Of a DNA stretch of 64,000 bases, positions 1 to 9,372 are shown one piece after another. This stretch comes from Lutibacter profundi (GTDB lineage Bacteria; Bacteroidota; Bacteroidia; Flavobacteriales; Flavobacteriaceae). How positions within the stretch are numbered: the first letter of the stretch is position 1; every line of letters begins with the position of its first letter. The position numbers were made by a program, and so were the translations under genes. Where the stretch lies: assembly GCF_001543325.1 (NCBI RefSeq), contig NZ_CP013355.1, positions 2,817,001 through 2,881,000 on the forward strand, written 5' to 3'. Below the pieces are notes generated by a model. It was not told the DNA's origin, made no database searches, and saw only the letters and a program-made list of their open reading frames with translations.

Positions 1-2250
1 AGACCCCCAAGGAGCAGATGAAATTGCAGTTGTAGCTTTTTCTCCTCCAGTAGGTATTATTGGGTTGGATGGTAAAAAAGGAACCAAATGTTTGGCTACA
101 CAAATAGGACCAACACCTGGTCCGCCACCACCATGGGGAATAGCAAATGTTTTATGTAGGTTTAGATGGCAAACATCTGCGCCAATACTAGCAGGATTGG
201 TTAAGCCTACTTGAGCATTCATATTTGCGCCATCCATATAAACTTGCCCGCCAAATTCATGAATAATTTTAGTAATTTCTTTTATTGAACTTTCAAAAAC
301 TCCATGAGTTGAAGGGTATGTTACCATTAAAGCGCCTAAACTATCTTTATATAATTCTGCTTTTTCACGTAAATCATCTACGTCAATATTTCCTTTCTCT
401 GTTGATTTTGTTACAACAACTTTAAACCCTGCCATTACAGCAGAAGCGGGGTTTGTTCCATGAGCTGAGGAAGGTATTAAACAAATATTTCTATGTTTAT
501 TTCCTTTTGATTCATGAAAAGCTTTGATAACCGTTAAACCAGCGTATTCTCCTTGTGCACCAGAGTTTGGTTGTAATGATGTAGCTGCAAAGCCAGTAAT
601 TTCATTGAGATAGGTTTCCAAATCTGTAATAACTTCTTGGTATCCTTGCGCTTGCTCAATTGGTACAAAAGGATGCATATTACCCCAATTTGGCCAACTC
701 AACGGAAGCATTTCGGTTGCTGCGTTTAATTTCATGGTGCAAGAGCCCAAAGAAATCATAGAGTGTGTTAATGATAAATCTTTTAGCTCTAGTCTTTTAA
801 TGTAGCGCATCATCTCAGTTTCTGAATGGTACTTTTTGAAAGTGTCATTTTCCATAAAAGGAGATTGCCTTGTTAAATTTTTAGGAATAGAATTTTCAGC
901 TATTGAATTTGAACCTATATATTTTTTATCTTCTGCTTCTGCTAAAACGGAAATAATTTCATGAATGTCTTCTAAATTAGAGGTTTCATTGATTGAGATA
1001 CTCACCAAATTAGGTGAAGGATAGAAAAAGTTAATTTCTTTTTTTTCTGCTATTTCTTTAAGTTTTACAGTATTAGAAACTTCAATCGTTAAAGTATCAA
1101 AAAAGGCAGTATTTAATTGTTTTATATTTAATTGTTTTAATCCTTCGTTTAAGGTGGTAGTTAATTTCTGAATTTTACTTGCAATATAAATTAATCCCTT
1201 TGAGCCATGATAAACGCCGTACATACCAGCCATTACAGCCAATAATACCTGTGCAGTGCAAATGTTTGAAGTTGCTTTTTCTCGTTTTATATGCTGCTCA
1301 CGAGTTTGTAAAGCCATACGTAAAGCACGATTACCATCTTTATCATGTGAAACACCAATAATTCTTCCAGGTATTGCACGTTTGTAAGCTTCTTTAGTAG
1401 CAAAATAACCAGCATGAGGCCCGCCGTAACCCATTGGGATACCAAATCGTTGAGTAGTGCCTATTACAACATCAGCACCCCATTCTCCTGGAGGGGTTAA
1501 TATTGTTAGACTTAATAAATCTGCAGCTACAGCTATTTTTGCATCAACAACTTTTGCTTTGTTAATAAAAGTAGAATAATCATATATTTGACCATTTTTA
1601 GAAGGATATTGAATAAGTACTCCAAATACAACTGATGTGAATTCGAAATTTTGGTGGTTACCAAAAACTAATTCAATACCAAGTGGATAAGCTCTTGTTT
1701 TTAAAACATCAATGGTTTGTGGTAAAACTTCATTAGAAACAAAAAATTTAGTTGCATTTTCTTTTTTTTGGGCTCTTGTTCTTGAATTGAATAACATTAA
1801 CATAGCTTCAGCTGCTGCTGTACCTTCATCTAATAAGGAAGCATTTGCTAATTCCATTCCTGTAAGTTCCATTACCATTGTTTGGTAATTTAATAAGGCT
1901 TCTAATCTGCCTTGTGAAATTTCAGCTTGGTATGGGGTGTATGAAGTATACCATCCTGGGTTTTCAAGAATATTACGCTGTATTACTCCAGGTAAAATAG
2001 TTGGGTGATAACCTAAACCAATGTAATTTTTAAATAACTTATTTTTATTAGAAAGTTTTTGAATATGTGTTATATACTCAAATTCACTAAATGGTTTTGG
2101 TAAATTTAAATCGTTAGTTAATCGAATATTGGTAGGAATTGTTTTATTAATTAAATCATCTATTGAATTTACTCCAATGGTTTTTACCATTTCCTTCACC
2201 TCATTTTTTTGAGGGCCTATGTGTCTTAAAACAAAAGAATCTGTTTTCAT
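1..2250 (-). CDS. gcvP: Glycine dehydrogenase (glycine cleavage P-protein), 3' part missing
   Basis: PLP-dependent decarboxylase of the glycine cleavage system, which releases CO2 from glycine and passes aminomethyl to the lipoyl H-protein. 750 intact codons run from the ATG at 2250 to the window edge, so roughly the last 200 residues of a usual ~950-residue P-protein lie outside. The N-terminus MKTDSFVLRHIGP is typical. The PLP-lysine motif LNLHKTFAIPHGGGGPG puts the lysine near residue 700 (codon 151-153). It is a single-chain (bacterial/mitochondrial type) protein, not the split GcvPA/GcvPB form. No disruption was seen. Confidence 0.97.
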   Translation of the reverse strand, partial: MKTDSFVLRHIGPQKNEVKEMVKTIGVNSIDDLINKTIPTNIRLTNDLNLPKPFSEFEYITHIQKLSNKNKLFKNYIGLGYHPTILPGVIQRNILENPGWYTSYTPYQAEISQGRLEALLNYQTMVMELTGMELANASLLDEGTAAAEAMLMLFNSRTRAQKKENATKFFVSNEVLPQTIDVLKTRAYPLGIELVFGNHQNFEFTSVVFGVLIQYPSKNGQIYDYSTFINKAKVVDAKIAVAADLLSLTILTPPGEWGADVVIGTTQRFGIPMGYGGPHAGYFATKEAYKRAIPGRIIGVSHDKDGNRALRMALQTREQHIKREKATSNICTAQVLLAVMAGMYGVYHGSKGLIYIASKIQKLTTTLNEGLKQLNIKQLNTAFFDTLTIEVSNTVKLKEIAEKKEINFFYPSPNLVSISINETSNLEDIHEIISVLAEAEDKKYIGSNSIAENSIPKNLTRQSPFMENDTFKKYHSETEMMRYIKRLELKDLSLTHSMISLGSCTMKLNAATEMLPLSWPNWGNMHPFVPIEQAQGYQEVITDLETYLNEITGFAATSLQPNSGAQGEYAGLTVIKAFHESKGNKHRNICLIPSSAHGTNPASAVMAGFKVVVTKSTEKGNIDVDDLREKAELYKDSLGALMVTYPSTHGVFESSIKEITKIIHEFGGQVYMDGANMNAQVGLTNPASIGADVCHLNLHKTFAIPHGGGGPGVGPICVAKHLVPFLPSNPIIPTGGEKATTAISSAPWGS

Positions 2251-2375
2251 CTATGTAATTTGTATAAATATATTAGTGAGTTCAAAATTACTGAAAATTC
2301 CATAATTAAATTGGCATATTTATTATTGAATTCTAATATTTTGTTAACCATAAAATAAGTATATGTTCAAATAAC

Positions 2376-2383
2376 TACATTTG
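2376..2383 (+). promoter_or_regulatory. -7 box TACATTTG, leaderless start
   Basis: A perfect Bacteroidota -7 box (TAnnTTTG) ends 4 nt before the ATG at 2388, so transcription should begin at or next to the start codon. No clear -33 TTG is seen at the right distance. The start context TACATTTGTGAAATG is nearly repeated in front of recR. Confidence 0.55.
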
Positions 2384-2387
2384 TGAA

Positions 2388-3233
2388 ATGAATTTGTTAA
2401 AAAAAATAATTGATTTCTATATTTTTAGTAATATTCATGTTTCTTTAGCTGGATTTTTTTTAACCAAAATTACCCTCGTTAAATTTGGAATTAGTGATAA
2501 TTTAGTGCCAATATTTGTTGCACTTTCCATTATAGTATCTTATAATTTTATACGTTTTTATGAAATAAAAAATAGCCGACTAAATTGGTTTAGAGATTGG
2601 TTTTTTAGTCATCAAAAAGAATTATTAGTAGTAAGCATTTTAGCTATTTTAGGGCTGAGTTATATTATTTTATTTAGCAAATTTAATTTGAAATCACTAA
2701 TAGTACTTGCGCCATTTGCTCTTATGACTTTTTTTTATGTAATACCGTTATTTAAGGTAGGGAAACTAGAAATTTCCTTTAGAAATTTCCCTTTTATTAA
2801 AATATTTAGTATTGCAATTGCCTGGGCGGGAATTGTAGTTCTTTTTCCATTGTATGAAGCTAAGTATACTTTTAATTTCAATGTTTATTTAGAATTTATT
2901 CAACGTATTTTATTTGTGATAGTAATATTACTTCCTTTTGATATTAGAGATGCGAAAGTGGATTCAGCAGCGCTAAAAACAATACCTCAAATTTTTGGAA
3001 TAGTTACTTCAAAAGTGATAGGGTATGTTTTATTAATTGTGTTTATTGGTTTAGAATTTTTAAAAAAAGAAGATTCTTATTTAGATATTCTTATCATACT
3101 GTTGATTTCAATGATAACTGCTTTGTTTTTAAGGTTTTCATCTCCAAAAAAAACAAGGTATTACACGAGCTTTTGGGTTGAGCTAATCCCTGTTGTGTGG
3201 TTTGGGTTAATGCTGCTATTTTTTGAGAATTAA
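2388..3233 (+). CDS. UbiA-like multispanning membrane protein
   Basis: 281 residues with about eight to nine hydrophobic segments, resembling the UbiA prenyltransferase superfamily. The second Asp-rich motif is recognisable (DIRDAKVD, around residue 184). The first motif, normally NDxxDxxxD, is degenerate (YNFIRFYE near residue 52), so prenyl transfer is doubtful. The gene stands alone, divergent from gcvP. A weak AT-rich inverted repeat (TATAGGT at 3243 and ACCTATA at 3289) follows it and may end transcription. The substrate is unknown. Confidence 0.6.
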   Translation: MNLLKKIIDFYIFSNIHVSLAGFFLTKITLVKFGISDNLVPIFVALSIIVSYNFIRFYEIKNSRLNWFRDWFFSHQKELLVVSILAILGLSYIILFSKFNLKSLIVLAPFALMTFFYVIPLFKVGKLEISFRNFPFIKIFSIAIAWAGIVVLFPLYEAKYTFNFNVYLEFIQRILFVIVILLPFDIRDAKVDSAALKTIPQIFGIVTSKVIGYVLLIVFIGLEFLKKEDSYLDILIILLISMITALFLRFSSPKKTRYYTSFWVELIPVVWFGLMLLFFEN

Positions 3234-3399
3234 ATAGTTTTATATAGGTAATAAATAGAATAATTTTTTTAAATTTATTTAAAAAATCACCTATAATAGT
3301 TTTCTTAAAATGAAATGAAGAGAAGAAGACATATATGTTTTAAAAGAAAATAAACAATTGTTTCCTCTAGTATATTTTATACAAGTAACTAAAAAATAA

Positions 3400-3428
3400 A
3401 AAAGACTGCCTTTTCAGACAGCCTTTTT
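3400..3428 (-). terminator. Intrinsic terminator of the COG1579 gene
   Basis: Read on the minus strand, GGCTGTC, a short loop and GGCAGTC pair through two G-U wobbles, are extended by A/U pairs, and are followed by a T run. On the plus strand the same bases give mismatches, so it is built for the minus-strand transcript ending at 3447. It shares the string GGCTGTCTGAAAAG with the outer arm of the 131-bp repeats at 29015 and 44036. Confidence 0.8.
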
Positions 3429-3446
3429 ATAGAATGAGATAAATTA

Positions 3447-4220
3447 TTATTTCAATAATTTATTAATTTTTTCTTTTTCTTCTTCAGCCAAAGCCCCATC
3501 AACCAAAATTCTACCACTATGCTCATCAGTAATAATTTTTTTACGACTAGCAATTTCAACTTGTCTTTGAGGAGGTATTGTAAAAAAAGAACCTCCGGAA
3601 GCGCCTCTCTCAATAGATACTACTGCTAAACCATTTTTTACACTTGATCTAATTCTATTGTAAGCTTTTAATAAGTGATCGTCAATTAGTTTAGAGTATT
3701 CTTTAGATTTTTTAAGTAGTATTTCTTCTTCTTTAATAGTATCTCCCATAATGTCGTTTAATTCATCCGACTTATGTTTCAATAATTCTTCTTGTTTTGC
3801 TATATTTTCTTTCGTGGCAGTAATTACTTCTTTTTTTTGCTCAACCTTAGCTTTATATTCTTTAATTCGTTTTTCAGCTAACTCAATTTCAAGTTCTTGA
3901 TATTCAGTCTCCTTACTTATTGAATTAAACTCTCTGTTATTACGTACATTTTTTTGTTGTTCGGCGTATTTTTTAAGTAAAGATTTAGCCTCTTCAATTA
4001 CAGATTTTTTATTAGAAATTTCACTTTTTAAGTTTGTTACATCTTCATTTAAATTTGTAAGTCTTTTATTTAAACCCACAATTGCATCTTCTAAATCTTC
4101 AATTTCTAATGGGAGTTCACCTCTTACATTTTTAATTTCATCAACTCTTGAATCAATTAATTGTAAGTCGTAAAGAGCTCTTAATTTTTCTTCAACAGTA
4201 ACTTCTTTCTTTTTAGCCAT
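3447..4220 (-). CDS. COG1579-type coiled-coil protein with degenerate zinc ribbon
   Basis: The start is set at the ATG at 4220 (MAKKKEVTVEEK, 257 residues), one base after the stop of the upstream gene; a longer reading from 4301 would overlap that gene. Residues ~10-190 are highly charged heptad-rich helix. The C-terminal part (GGSFFTIPPQRQVEIASR then DEHSGRILVDG) aligns in pattern with the family's zinc ribbon, but all four cysteines are gone. Family members are linked loosely to nucleic-acid or secretion-related functions; the role here is unknown. It is co-transcribed with the Nif3-like gene. Confidence 0.75.
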   Translation of the reverse strand: MAKKKEVTVEEKLRALYDLQLIDSRVDEIKNVRGELPLEIEDLEDAIVGLNKRLTNLNEDVTNLKSEISNKKSVIEEAKSLLKKYAEQQKNVRNNREFNSISKETEYQELEIELAEKRIKEYKAKVEQKKEVITATKENIAKQEELLKHKSDELNDIMGDTIKEEEILLKKSKEYSKLIDDHLLKAYNRIRSSVKNGLAVVSIERGASGGSFFTIPPQRQVEIASRKKIITDEHSGRILVDGALAEEEKEKINKLLK

Positions 4221-4221
4221 A

Positions 4222-5319
4222 TTATAAGTAATAAATTGGATTTGTGTTTTTTCGTGATAAAATGATTGCAAAATTAGGAAATTTTTTTGTAAGTATATCA
4301 ACTAAAAGATTTTTTGTGAACTGTTCGCTTTCATAATGTCCAATATCTGCAATAACAAGTTTGTTTTCGGCTTTGTAAAATTCATGATATTTAATATCAG
4401 CAGTAATATATACATCAGCTTTTTTGTGAATTGCATTTTTAATAGCAAAACTACCTGAACCACCTAATACGGCAACTCTCTTAATAGGTTTACCAATTAA
4501 TTTAGAGTGTCTAATACCTTGTGCATTCATTGTTTTTTTGAGGAATTTAAAAAATTCAATCTCACTTTTTTCTATGGGTAATTCGCCTATCATTCCTATG
4601 CCTATTTCTTGATGCAAATTGTCTAAGGAAACAATATCATAGGCAACTTCTTCATAAGGATGCACTTTAAAAAGTGTATTTAAAATTTGTTGTTCTTTGT
4701 GTTTTTCAAAGATAACACTTATAAATGTTTCATTTTCTATATGAGTTTCTCCTTTTAAACCAATTGTAGGGTTAGAATCTTCATTTCCTCTGTAAGTTCC
4801 ATAACCGTCAGTATTAAAGCTACAATTGTCATAATTTCCAATACTGCCAGCTCCTTCTTTGAAAAGAGCCAACCTTACTTCTTCAGCATTTTTGATAGGA
4901 ACGTATGTAGTTAATTTTTTTATAGTATGTTTTTGAGGAATTAAGATTTTTTTATTTTGCAGGCCTAAAACTTCACAAATTTTAGCATTTACGCCTTGAA
5001 AAGAATTGTCTAAGGCAGTATGCATTGAATAAATAGCAATGTTATTTTTAATGGCCTTTATTACAACTCTTTCTACATAATTTGATCCAGTTAATTTTTT
5101 TAATCCTGAAAAAATAATAGGATGAAAACTTACAATTAAATTACAATTGTTTACAATAGCTTCATCAACTACATTCTCTAATGTGTCAAGTGTAACCAAT
5201 ACTCCCGTTACTTCGGTACTATAATCACCAACTAATAAGCCAACATTATCAAAGCTTTCAGCATAATTTAGTGGAGCAATTTCTTCAATAGAAGTTGTTA
5301 TGTCTTTAATTTTTATCAT
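4222..5319 (-). CDS. Nif3-like dinuclear metal-centre protein
   Basis: 365 residues, the long NIF3/YqfO form with a CutA-like middle insert (around residues 130-235) between the two halves of the metal-binding fold. Metal-ligand regions are visible in SFHPIIFSG and YSMHTALDN near the N-terminus and in TADIKYHEFY and ADIGHYESE near the C-terminus. Family members have been described as GTP cyclohydrolase-like or metal-dependent hydrolases, but the cellular reaction is unsettled. It is translated first in a two-gene unit with the COG1579 protein, an arrangement common in Bacteroidota. Confidence 0.88.
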   Translation of the reverse strand: MIKIKDITTSIEEIAPLNYAESFDNVGLLVGDYSTEVTGVLVTLDTLENVVDEAIVNNCNLIVSFHPIIFSGLKKLTGSNYVERVVIKAIKNNIAIYSMHTALDNSFQGVNAKICEVLGLQNKKILIPQKHTIKKLTTYVPIKNAEEVRLALFKEGAGSIGNYDNCSFNTDGYGTYRGNEDSNPTIGLKGETHIENETFISVIFEKHKEQQILNTLFKVHPYEEVAYDIVSLDNLHQEIGIGMIGELPIEKSEIEFFKFLKKTMNAQGIRHSKLIGKPIKRVAVLGGSGSFAIKNAIHKKADVYITADIKYHEFYKAENKLVIADIGHYESEQFTKNLLVDILTKKFPNFAIILSRKNTNPIYYL

Positions 5320-5415
5320 AAAATAAGGTATTCTTAAAGCAAAGGTAAATTTAACAGAGTAAAGTTAAAGTATTTAAATAGAAATTTAATAATTTGTTTT
5401 GTATTTTCGCTTTTA

Positions 5416-6435
5416 GTGAATTTTTTACGACAAATAGCATATCCACTTTCTGTATTGTATGGTATAATTACAAGTTTCCGTAATTTTTTATACAATAAAC
5501 ATATATTTAAGTCTACAGCATTTAAAACTCCAGTAATTGTAGTTGGAAATTTAAGTGTTGGAGGAACAGGTAAAACGCCTCAAATAGAATATTTAATTAG
5601 ATTATTAAAAAATGAATATAAGATAGCTGTTTTAAGTAGAGGCTATAAAAGAAAAAGTAAAGGATTTATTATTGCAGATAAAAATACTACAGCTGAAATA
5701 ATTGGAGATGAACCTTACCAATATTATAAAAAATTTGAGGATATAATTGTTGCTGTTGATGTAAATAGAACAAATGGAATACATCTTTTAGAGGAACTAG
5801 AAAACCCACCAGATATTATTTTATTAGATGATGCATTTCAGCATAGAAAGGTAAAAGCAGGTTTGAATATTTTATTGACTTCATATAATAATCTGTATGT
5901 AGATGATATGTTGTTACCAACAGGGAATTTACGAGAAAAAATCAATGGAGCAAAAAGAGCTCAAATTATTATGGTAACAAAATGTCCTAGTGATATATCA
6001 AAAAAAGAACAGTTAAATATTACTAAAAAGTTAAATCCAACCAACCAACAAACACTATTTTTCACAACTATTGAATATAATAATAAATTAAAAGGTTTTT
6101 CTACGTTTAACTTGGATGAATTAAAAAATGTTGAATTGCTGTTAATAACAGGAATTGCAAATCCAACACCTTTAATAGATTATTTAGGGAGTAAAAAAAT
6201 TAAATTTAAGCATTTGAAATACCCAGATCATTATCATTTTAAAAATAAAGATATTGAAGTTATAAATGAGATGTTTCATGCAATTCAGTCAAATAAAAAA
6301 ATAATTTTAACAACAGAGAAAGATTATGTTCGTATCTTTGCCGAATTGCGAAATTTGGTTTTTATAGAAATAAAAACAAAATTTGTGAATGGAAGTATAG
6401 ATTTTGATAAAATAATAAAGAATTATGTGGAATAA
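5416..6435 (+). CDS. lpxK: Tetraacyldisaccharide 4'-kinase
   Basis: Inner-membrane kinase that phosphorylates the 4' position of the lipid A disaccharide (Raetz pathway). It starts with GTG at 5416; no in-frame ATG fits the conserved N-terminus NFLRQIAYPLS. The Walker A motif GNLSVGGTGKTP is at residues ~44-55 and LDDAFQHR near residue 138 is the conserved catalytic region. 339 residues is normal. A -7-like TATTTTCG lies at 5402-5409, just before the start. The 3' end overlaps pnp by 11 bp, implying coupled translation. Confidence 0.95.
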   Translation: MNFLRQIAYPLSVLYGIITSFRNFLYNKHIFKSTAFKTPVIVVGNLSVGGTGKTPQIEYLIRLLKNEYKIAVLSRGYKRKSKGFIIADKNTTAEIIGDEPYQYYKKFEDIIVAVDVNRTNGIHLLEELENPPDIILLDDAFQHRKVKAGLNILLTSYNNLYVDDMLLPTGNLREKINGAKRAQIIMVTKCPSDISKKEQLNITKKLNPTNQQTLFFTTIEYNNKLKGFSTFNLDELKNVELLLITGIANPTPLIDYLGSKKIKFKHLKYPDHYHFKNKDIEVINEMFHAIQSNKKIILTTEKDYVRIFAELRNLVFIEIKTKFVNGSIDFDKIIKNYVE

Positions 6436-7234
6436 AGTTCAGGAGACGGTTAAATTCCTTCAAGAGAAAGGAGTTACAAAACCAGATTATGGTATTATAT
6501 TAGGTACAGGATTAGGAAATTTAGTAGAAAAAATTAACATTGAAATTAGTATACCTTATAGTGAAATACCAAATTTTCCAGTATCAACAGTTGCAGGTCA
6601 TTCCGGTGAATTAATTTTTGGTAGTATTGGAAGTAAAAAAGTTGTTGCTATGCGAGGTAGATTTCATTATTATGAAGGATGGCGTATTGAACAAACTATT
6701 TTTCCGGTACGTGTAATGAAGTTTTTAGGAATAGAAAATTTAATTGTTTCAAATGCTTCTGGAGGTGTAAATCCAGATTTTAAGGTTGGAGATATAATGC
6801 TAATTACAGATCATATAAATTTTATGCCAACGCACCCTTTGCATGGTGAAAATGATGAACGTTTTGGACCTAGATTTGTTGATATGCATGAGCCATATAG
6901 TAAACAAATGATTGCTAAAATGGAGGAAATAGCTATTAAATTAAATATTCCAATTAAAAAAGGAGTTTATTTAGCATTGCAAGGGCCTACTTTTGAAACT
7001 CCTGCTGAATATAAAATGGTTAAAATTTTAGGTGCGGATGCAGTAGGAATGTCTACAGTACCTGAGGTTATTGCTGCAAAACATTTAGGGATGATATGCT
7101 TTGGAATATCTGTAATTACAGATTTAGGTGTAGAAGGGAAAGCAGAAGCAGTATCACATGAAGAAGTTCAAAAGGCAGCTAAACTTTCTGAGGGTGCTAT
7201 TGGTAGATTGGTAGCTGAATTTATAAAGTTTTAA
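6425..7234 (+). CDS. Purine nucleoside phosphorylase, trimeric PNP-I type
   Basis: Phosphorolysis of purine nucleosides to free base and (deoxy)ribose 1-phosphate. 269 residues with LGTGLGNLVE (phosphate loop), AGHSGELIFG, RGRFHYYEGW and SNASGGVNPDF, and the base-binding region QGPTFETPAE with GMSTVPE. These are signatures of the trimeric class rather than hexameric DeoD. It overlaps lpxK, a pairing frequent in Flavobacteriaceae, and is followed by an intrinsic terminator. Confidence 0.93.
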   Translation: MWNKVQETVKFLQEKGVTKPDYGIILGTGLGNLVEKINIEISIPYSEIPNFPVSTVAGHSGELIFGSIGSKKVVAMRGRFHYYEGWRIEQTIFPVRVMKFLGIENLIVSNASGGVNPDFKVGDIMLITDHINFMPTHPLHGENDERFGPRFVDMHEPYSKQMIAKMEEIAIKLNIPIKKGVYLALQGPTFETPAEYKMVKILGADAVGMSTVPEVIAAKHLGMICFGISVITDLGVEGKAEAVSHEEVQKAAKLSEGAIGRLVAEFIKF

Positions 7235-7255
7235 AAACAAATAAATAACATTTTT

Positions 7256-7282
7256 AAAATCTGCTTTTAGCGGATTTTTTTA
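7256..7282 (+). terminator. Intrinsic terminator after pnp
   Basis: Stem AAATCTGC (7257-7264), loop TTTTA, stem GCGGATTT (7270-7277) with one G-U pair, then a T run. It lies between the convergent pnp and ppx genes. Confidence 0.8.
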
Positions 7283-7284
7283 TT

Positions 7285-8181
7285 TTATAATTTATTATAA
7301 TATAAACTTTTAACTATTCCATCTGCAAGTCCAATTTTAGGAACAAATATTTTAGTTGCACCACTCCATTTCATAGCTGATAAGTATATTTTTGTGGCAG
7401 GTAAAATTACATCAGCCCTATCAGGATTTAATCCTAATTCTGAAATACGTTGTTCATAGGTCATTTGTTTTAAAAAGTGATAGTGTGCTTTCATATAAAT
7501 TAACGAAAGTGGTTTCCCCATTGCTTTTCCTGAAAGTTTAAATATTTTATTAATATTCCCCCCAGAGCCAATGAGTGCAAGGTTTTTTAGGTTTTTAGTA
7601 TTTTCTTTTATCCAAATTTCAATTTCATTCCAAATCTGTTTGGCTTCATTTTTACTGTAATTTAAAATCCTAACAGTCCCAATCTTAAAAGATTTTGAGT
7701 TTATAATTTCACCATTTGAAAATAGGGTAAATTCAGTACTTCCACCTCCTACATCAACGTATAAGTACGGTTTGTCTTTTTCAAGAATAGTTGAAATGTC
7801 AGTTGAAAATATAATAGCAGCTTCTTCTTTCCCTTCAATAATGTTAATTTTTATAGTAGTTTTTTTGAAAATTTCATTGGCAACTTCAACTCCATTAGAT
7901 GCTTCTCTCATAGCTGAAGTTGCGCAAGCATAATATTTTTTTACACCATGAACTTCCATTAGTAATTTAAAAGCATCCATTGCTTTTAAGAGCCTATTTT
8001 TATTTTCTTCAGAAATTTTTCCTTTAATAAAAGCGTCGACCCCTAACCGAATTGGTACACGTACCAAAGCAGATTTTCTAAAGCTAGGTTTGTTACTATC
8101 TTTCTCAGTAATTACATTTGTAATTAATAGTCTAACAGCATTAGAGCCAATATCAATTCCAGCAAGTTTTTCAATTTTCAA
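7285..8181 (-). CDS. Ppx/GppA family phosphatase (exopolyphosphatase), short form
   Basis: 298 residues covering only the two ASKHA ATPase-fold domains; the C-terminal HD-like domain of long Ppx is absent. Seen: GIDIGSNAVRLLI at residues ~8-20 (phosphate 1 motif) and YVDVGGGSTEF near residue 138 (phosphate 2). The enzyme should hydrolyse polyphosphate or pppGpp. It is first transcribed after sixA (7-bp gap), a conserved flavobacterial pair. Confidence 0.88.
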   Translation of the reverse strand: MKIEKLAGIDIGSNAVRLLITNVITEKDSNKPSFRKSALVRVPIRLGVDAFIKGKISEENKNRLLKAMDAFKLLMEVHGVKKYYACATSAMREASNGVEVANEIFKKTTIKINIIEGKEEAAIIFSTDISTILEKDKPYLYVDVGGGSTEFTLFSNGEIINSKSFKIGTVRILNYSKNEAKQIWNEIEIWIKENTKNLKNLALIGSGGNINKIFKLSGKAMGKPLSLIYMKAHYHFLKQMTYEQRISELGLNPDRADVILPATKIYLSAMKWSGATKIFVPKIGLADGIVKSLYYNKL

Positions 8182-8188
8182 AATAATG

Positions 8189-8677
8189 CTATTTATAATT
8201 TTTGGGAAATTCAGTTAAAAATGTTTGTCCAGATTTAATATTTTTCCAATGGTTTGTTTCAAATTTAATTCCTATTACACCGCAGGTTGAAACATGATTT
8301 AACAATTTATCTCCAAATTTATTCACAAAATCACTTATGCCATGGTCATGACTAAAAATTATTGCAGAATCAAAACCATCATCTAAGGCTTTTACGGTTT
8401 TAATTAAATAACCATCGCTAAAATTATATAGTGATTTACTTATTTTAATATTTGCAAGCGGATAATTAAAGGTATAGCTAAAAATCATGGCTGTATGTAA
8501 AGCCCTGTTGGCACAACTAGCTATAAATACATCGGGGCAAGCAATTTTTTTTTGTAAAACTCCTGAAATTAAATAGGCATCGTTAATACCTCTTTTTTTT
8601 AAAGGCCTGTCAATATCTTTAATACCTTCATATTCCCAAGAAGATTTTGCGTGTCTAACTATATAGAGTGTTTTCAT
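8189..8677 (-). CDS. sixA: SixA-type histidine phosphatase
   Basis: Histidine phosphatase superfamily (branch 1) protein of 162 residues. The catalytic RHAKSSW motif is at residues 8-14, with a second conserved HDHGISDF near residue 110. SixA removes phosphate from phosphohistidine, for example in phosphotransfer proteins; other small-molecule substrates are possible. It sits in a minus-strand run sss-pdxH-sixA-ppx. Confidence 0.85.
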   Translation of the reverse strand: MKTLYIVRHAKSSWEYEGIKDIDRPLKKRGINDAYLISGVLQKKIACPDVFIASCANRALHTAMIFSYTFNYPLANIKISKSLYNFSDGYLIKTVKALDDGFDSAIIFSHDHGISDFVNKFGDKLLNHVSTCGVIGIKFETNHWKNIKSGQTFLTEFPKNYK

Positions 8678-8708
8678 TTGGTATTAGTTGAGGTTCAAAT
8701 ATAAAGAA

Positions 8709-9356
8709 TTAAGGAGCTAATCGTTCAATTTTCCAGTTAAAATCTTCTTGTAGGGTGTACCTAATTCTATCGTGCATTCTATTTGGGCGCCCCTGCCAAA
8801 ATTCTATACTTTTTGGCTTTACAATATAACCTCCCCAATGTGGAGGTCTTGGAATTTCTTTATGTTCAAATTGTTTCTCAAATGAAGCTAAACGATTGTC
8901 TAAAAATTCACGTGAAGGAACTACTTCACTTTGGTTTGATGCCCAAGCACCTAATTTACTTCCATCGGGTCTAGATTCAAAATAGCCATCAGATAAATTT
9001 GCAGCAATCTTTTCAGCTTTTCCTTGAATAATTACTTGTCGTTCTAAATTATTCCAAAAAAAAGATAAACAAACATTAGGATTTTTTTTAATAGATTTTC
9101 CTTTGTCACTATTGTAGTTCGTGTAAAAAATGAATCCTTCCCAAGTATATTTTTTTAAAAGTACAACTCTACTTTTGGGTGTTCCAACGCTATCAATTGT
9201 TGCAATTGTCATTGCATTTGGTTCAATATTACCTCCAAATTCTTCAACTTCATAAAACCATTTTTGAAATAATTCTATAGGATTTTCTGGAACTTCTTTT
9301 TTTGAAAGTTCTTTCTTTTTATAGATTTTTCGATAATTACTTAAATCTTTCTCCAT
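8709..9356 (-). CDS. pdxH: Pyridoxamine 5'-phosphate oxidase
   Basis: FMN enzyme that oxidises pyridoxine/pyridoxamine 5'-phosphate with O2 to PLP. 215 residues, normal length. Conserved segments include PNAMTIATID, KSRVVLLKKY, FYTNYNSDKG (FMN phosphate contacts), SRPDGSKLGAWAS and the C-terminal EFWQGRPNRMHDR. It is the only clearly O2-dependent vitamin step in this window. Confidence 0.96.
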   Translation of the reverse strand: MEKDLSNYRKIYKKKELSKKEVPENPIELFQKWFYEVEEFGGNIEPNAMTIATIDSVGTPKSRVVLLKKYTWEGFIFYTNYNSDKGKSIKKNPNVCLSFFWNNLERQVIIQGKAEKIAANLSDGYFESRPDGSKLGAWASNQSEVVPSREFLDNRLASFEKQFEHKEIPRPPHWGGYIVKPKSIEFWQGRPNRMHDRIRYTLQEDFNWKIERLAP

Positions 9357-9372
9357 ATAACAAAAATAAAAA

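Noticed and set aside
1179-1361. Plus-strand open frame inside gcvP
   Set aside because: Antisense to a well-conserved intact gcvP reading frame; no independent support.
3447-4301. Longer COG1579 reading starting at 4301
   Set aside because: It would overlap the Nif3-like gene by 80 bp; ATG 4220 gives the conserved N-terminus.
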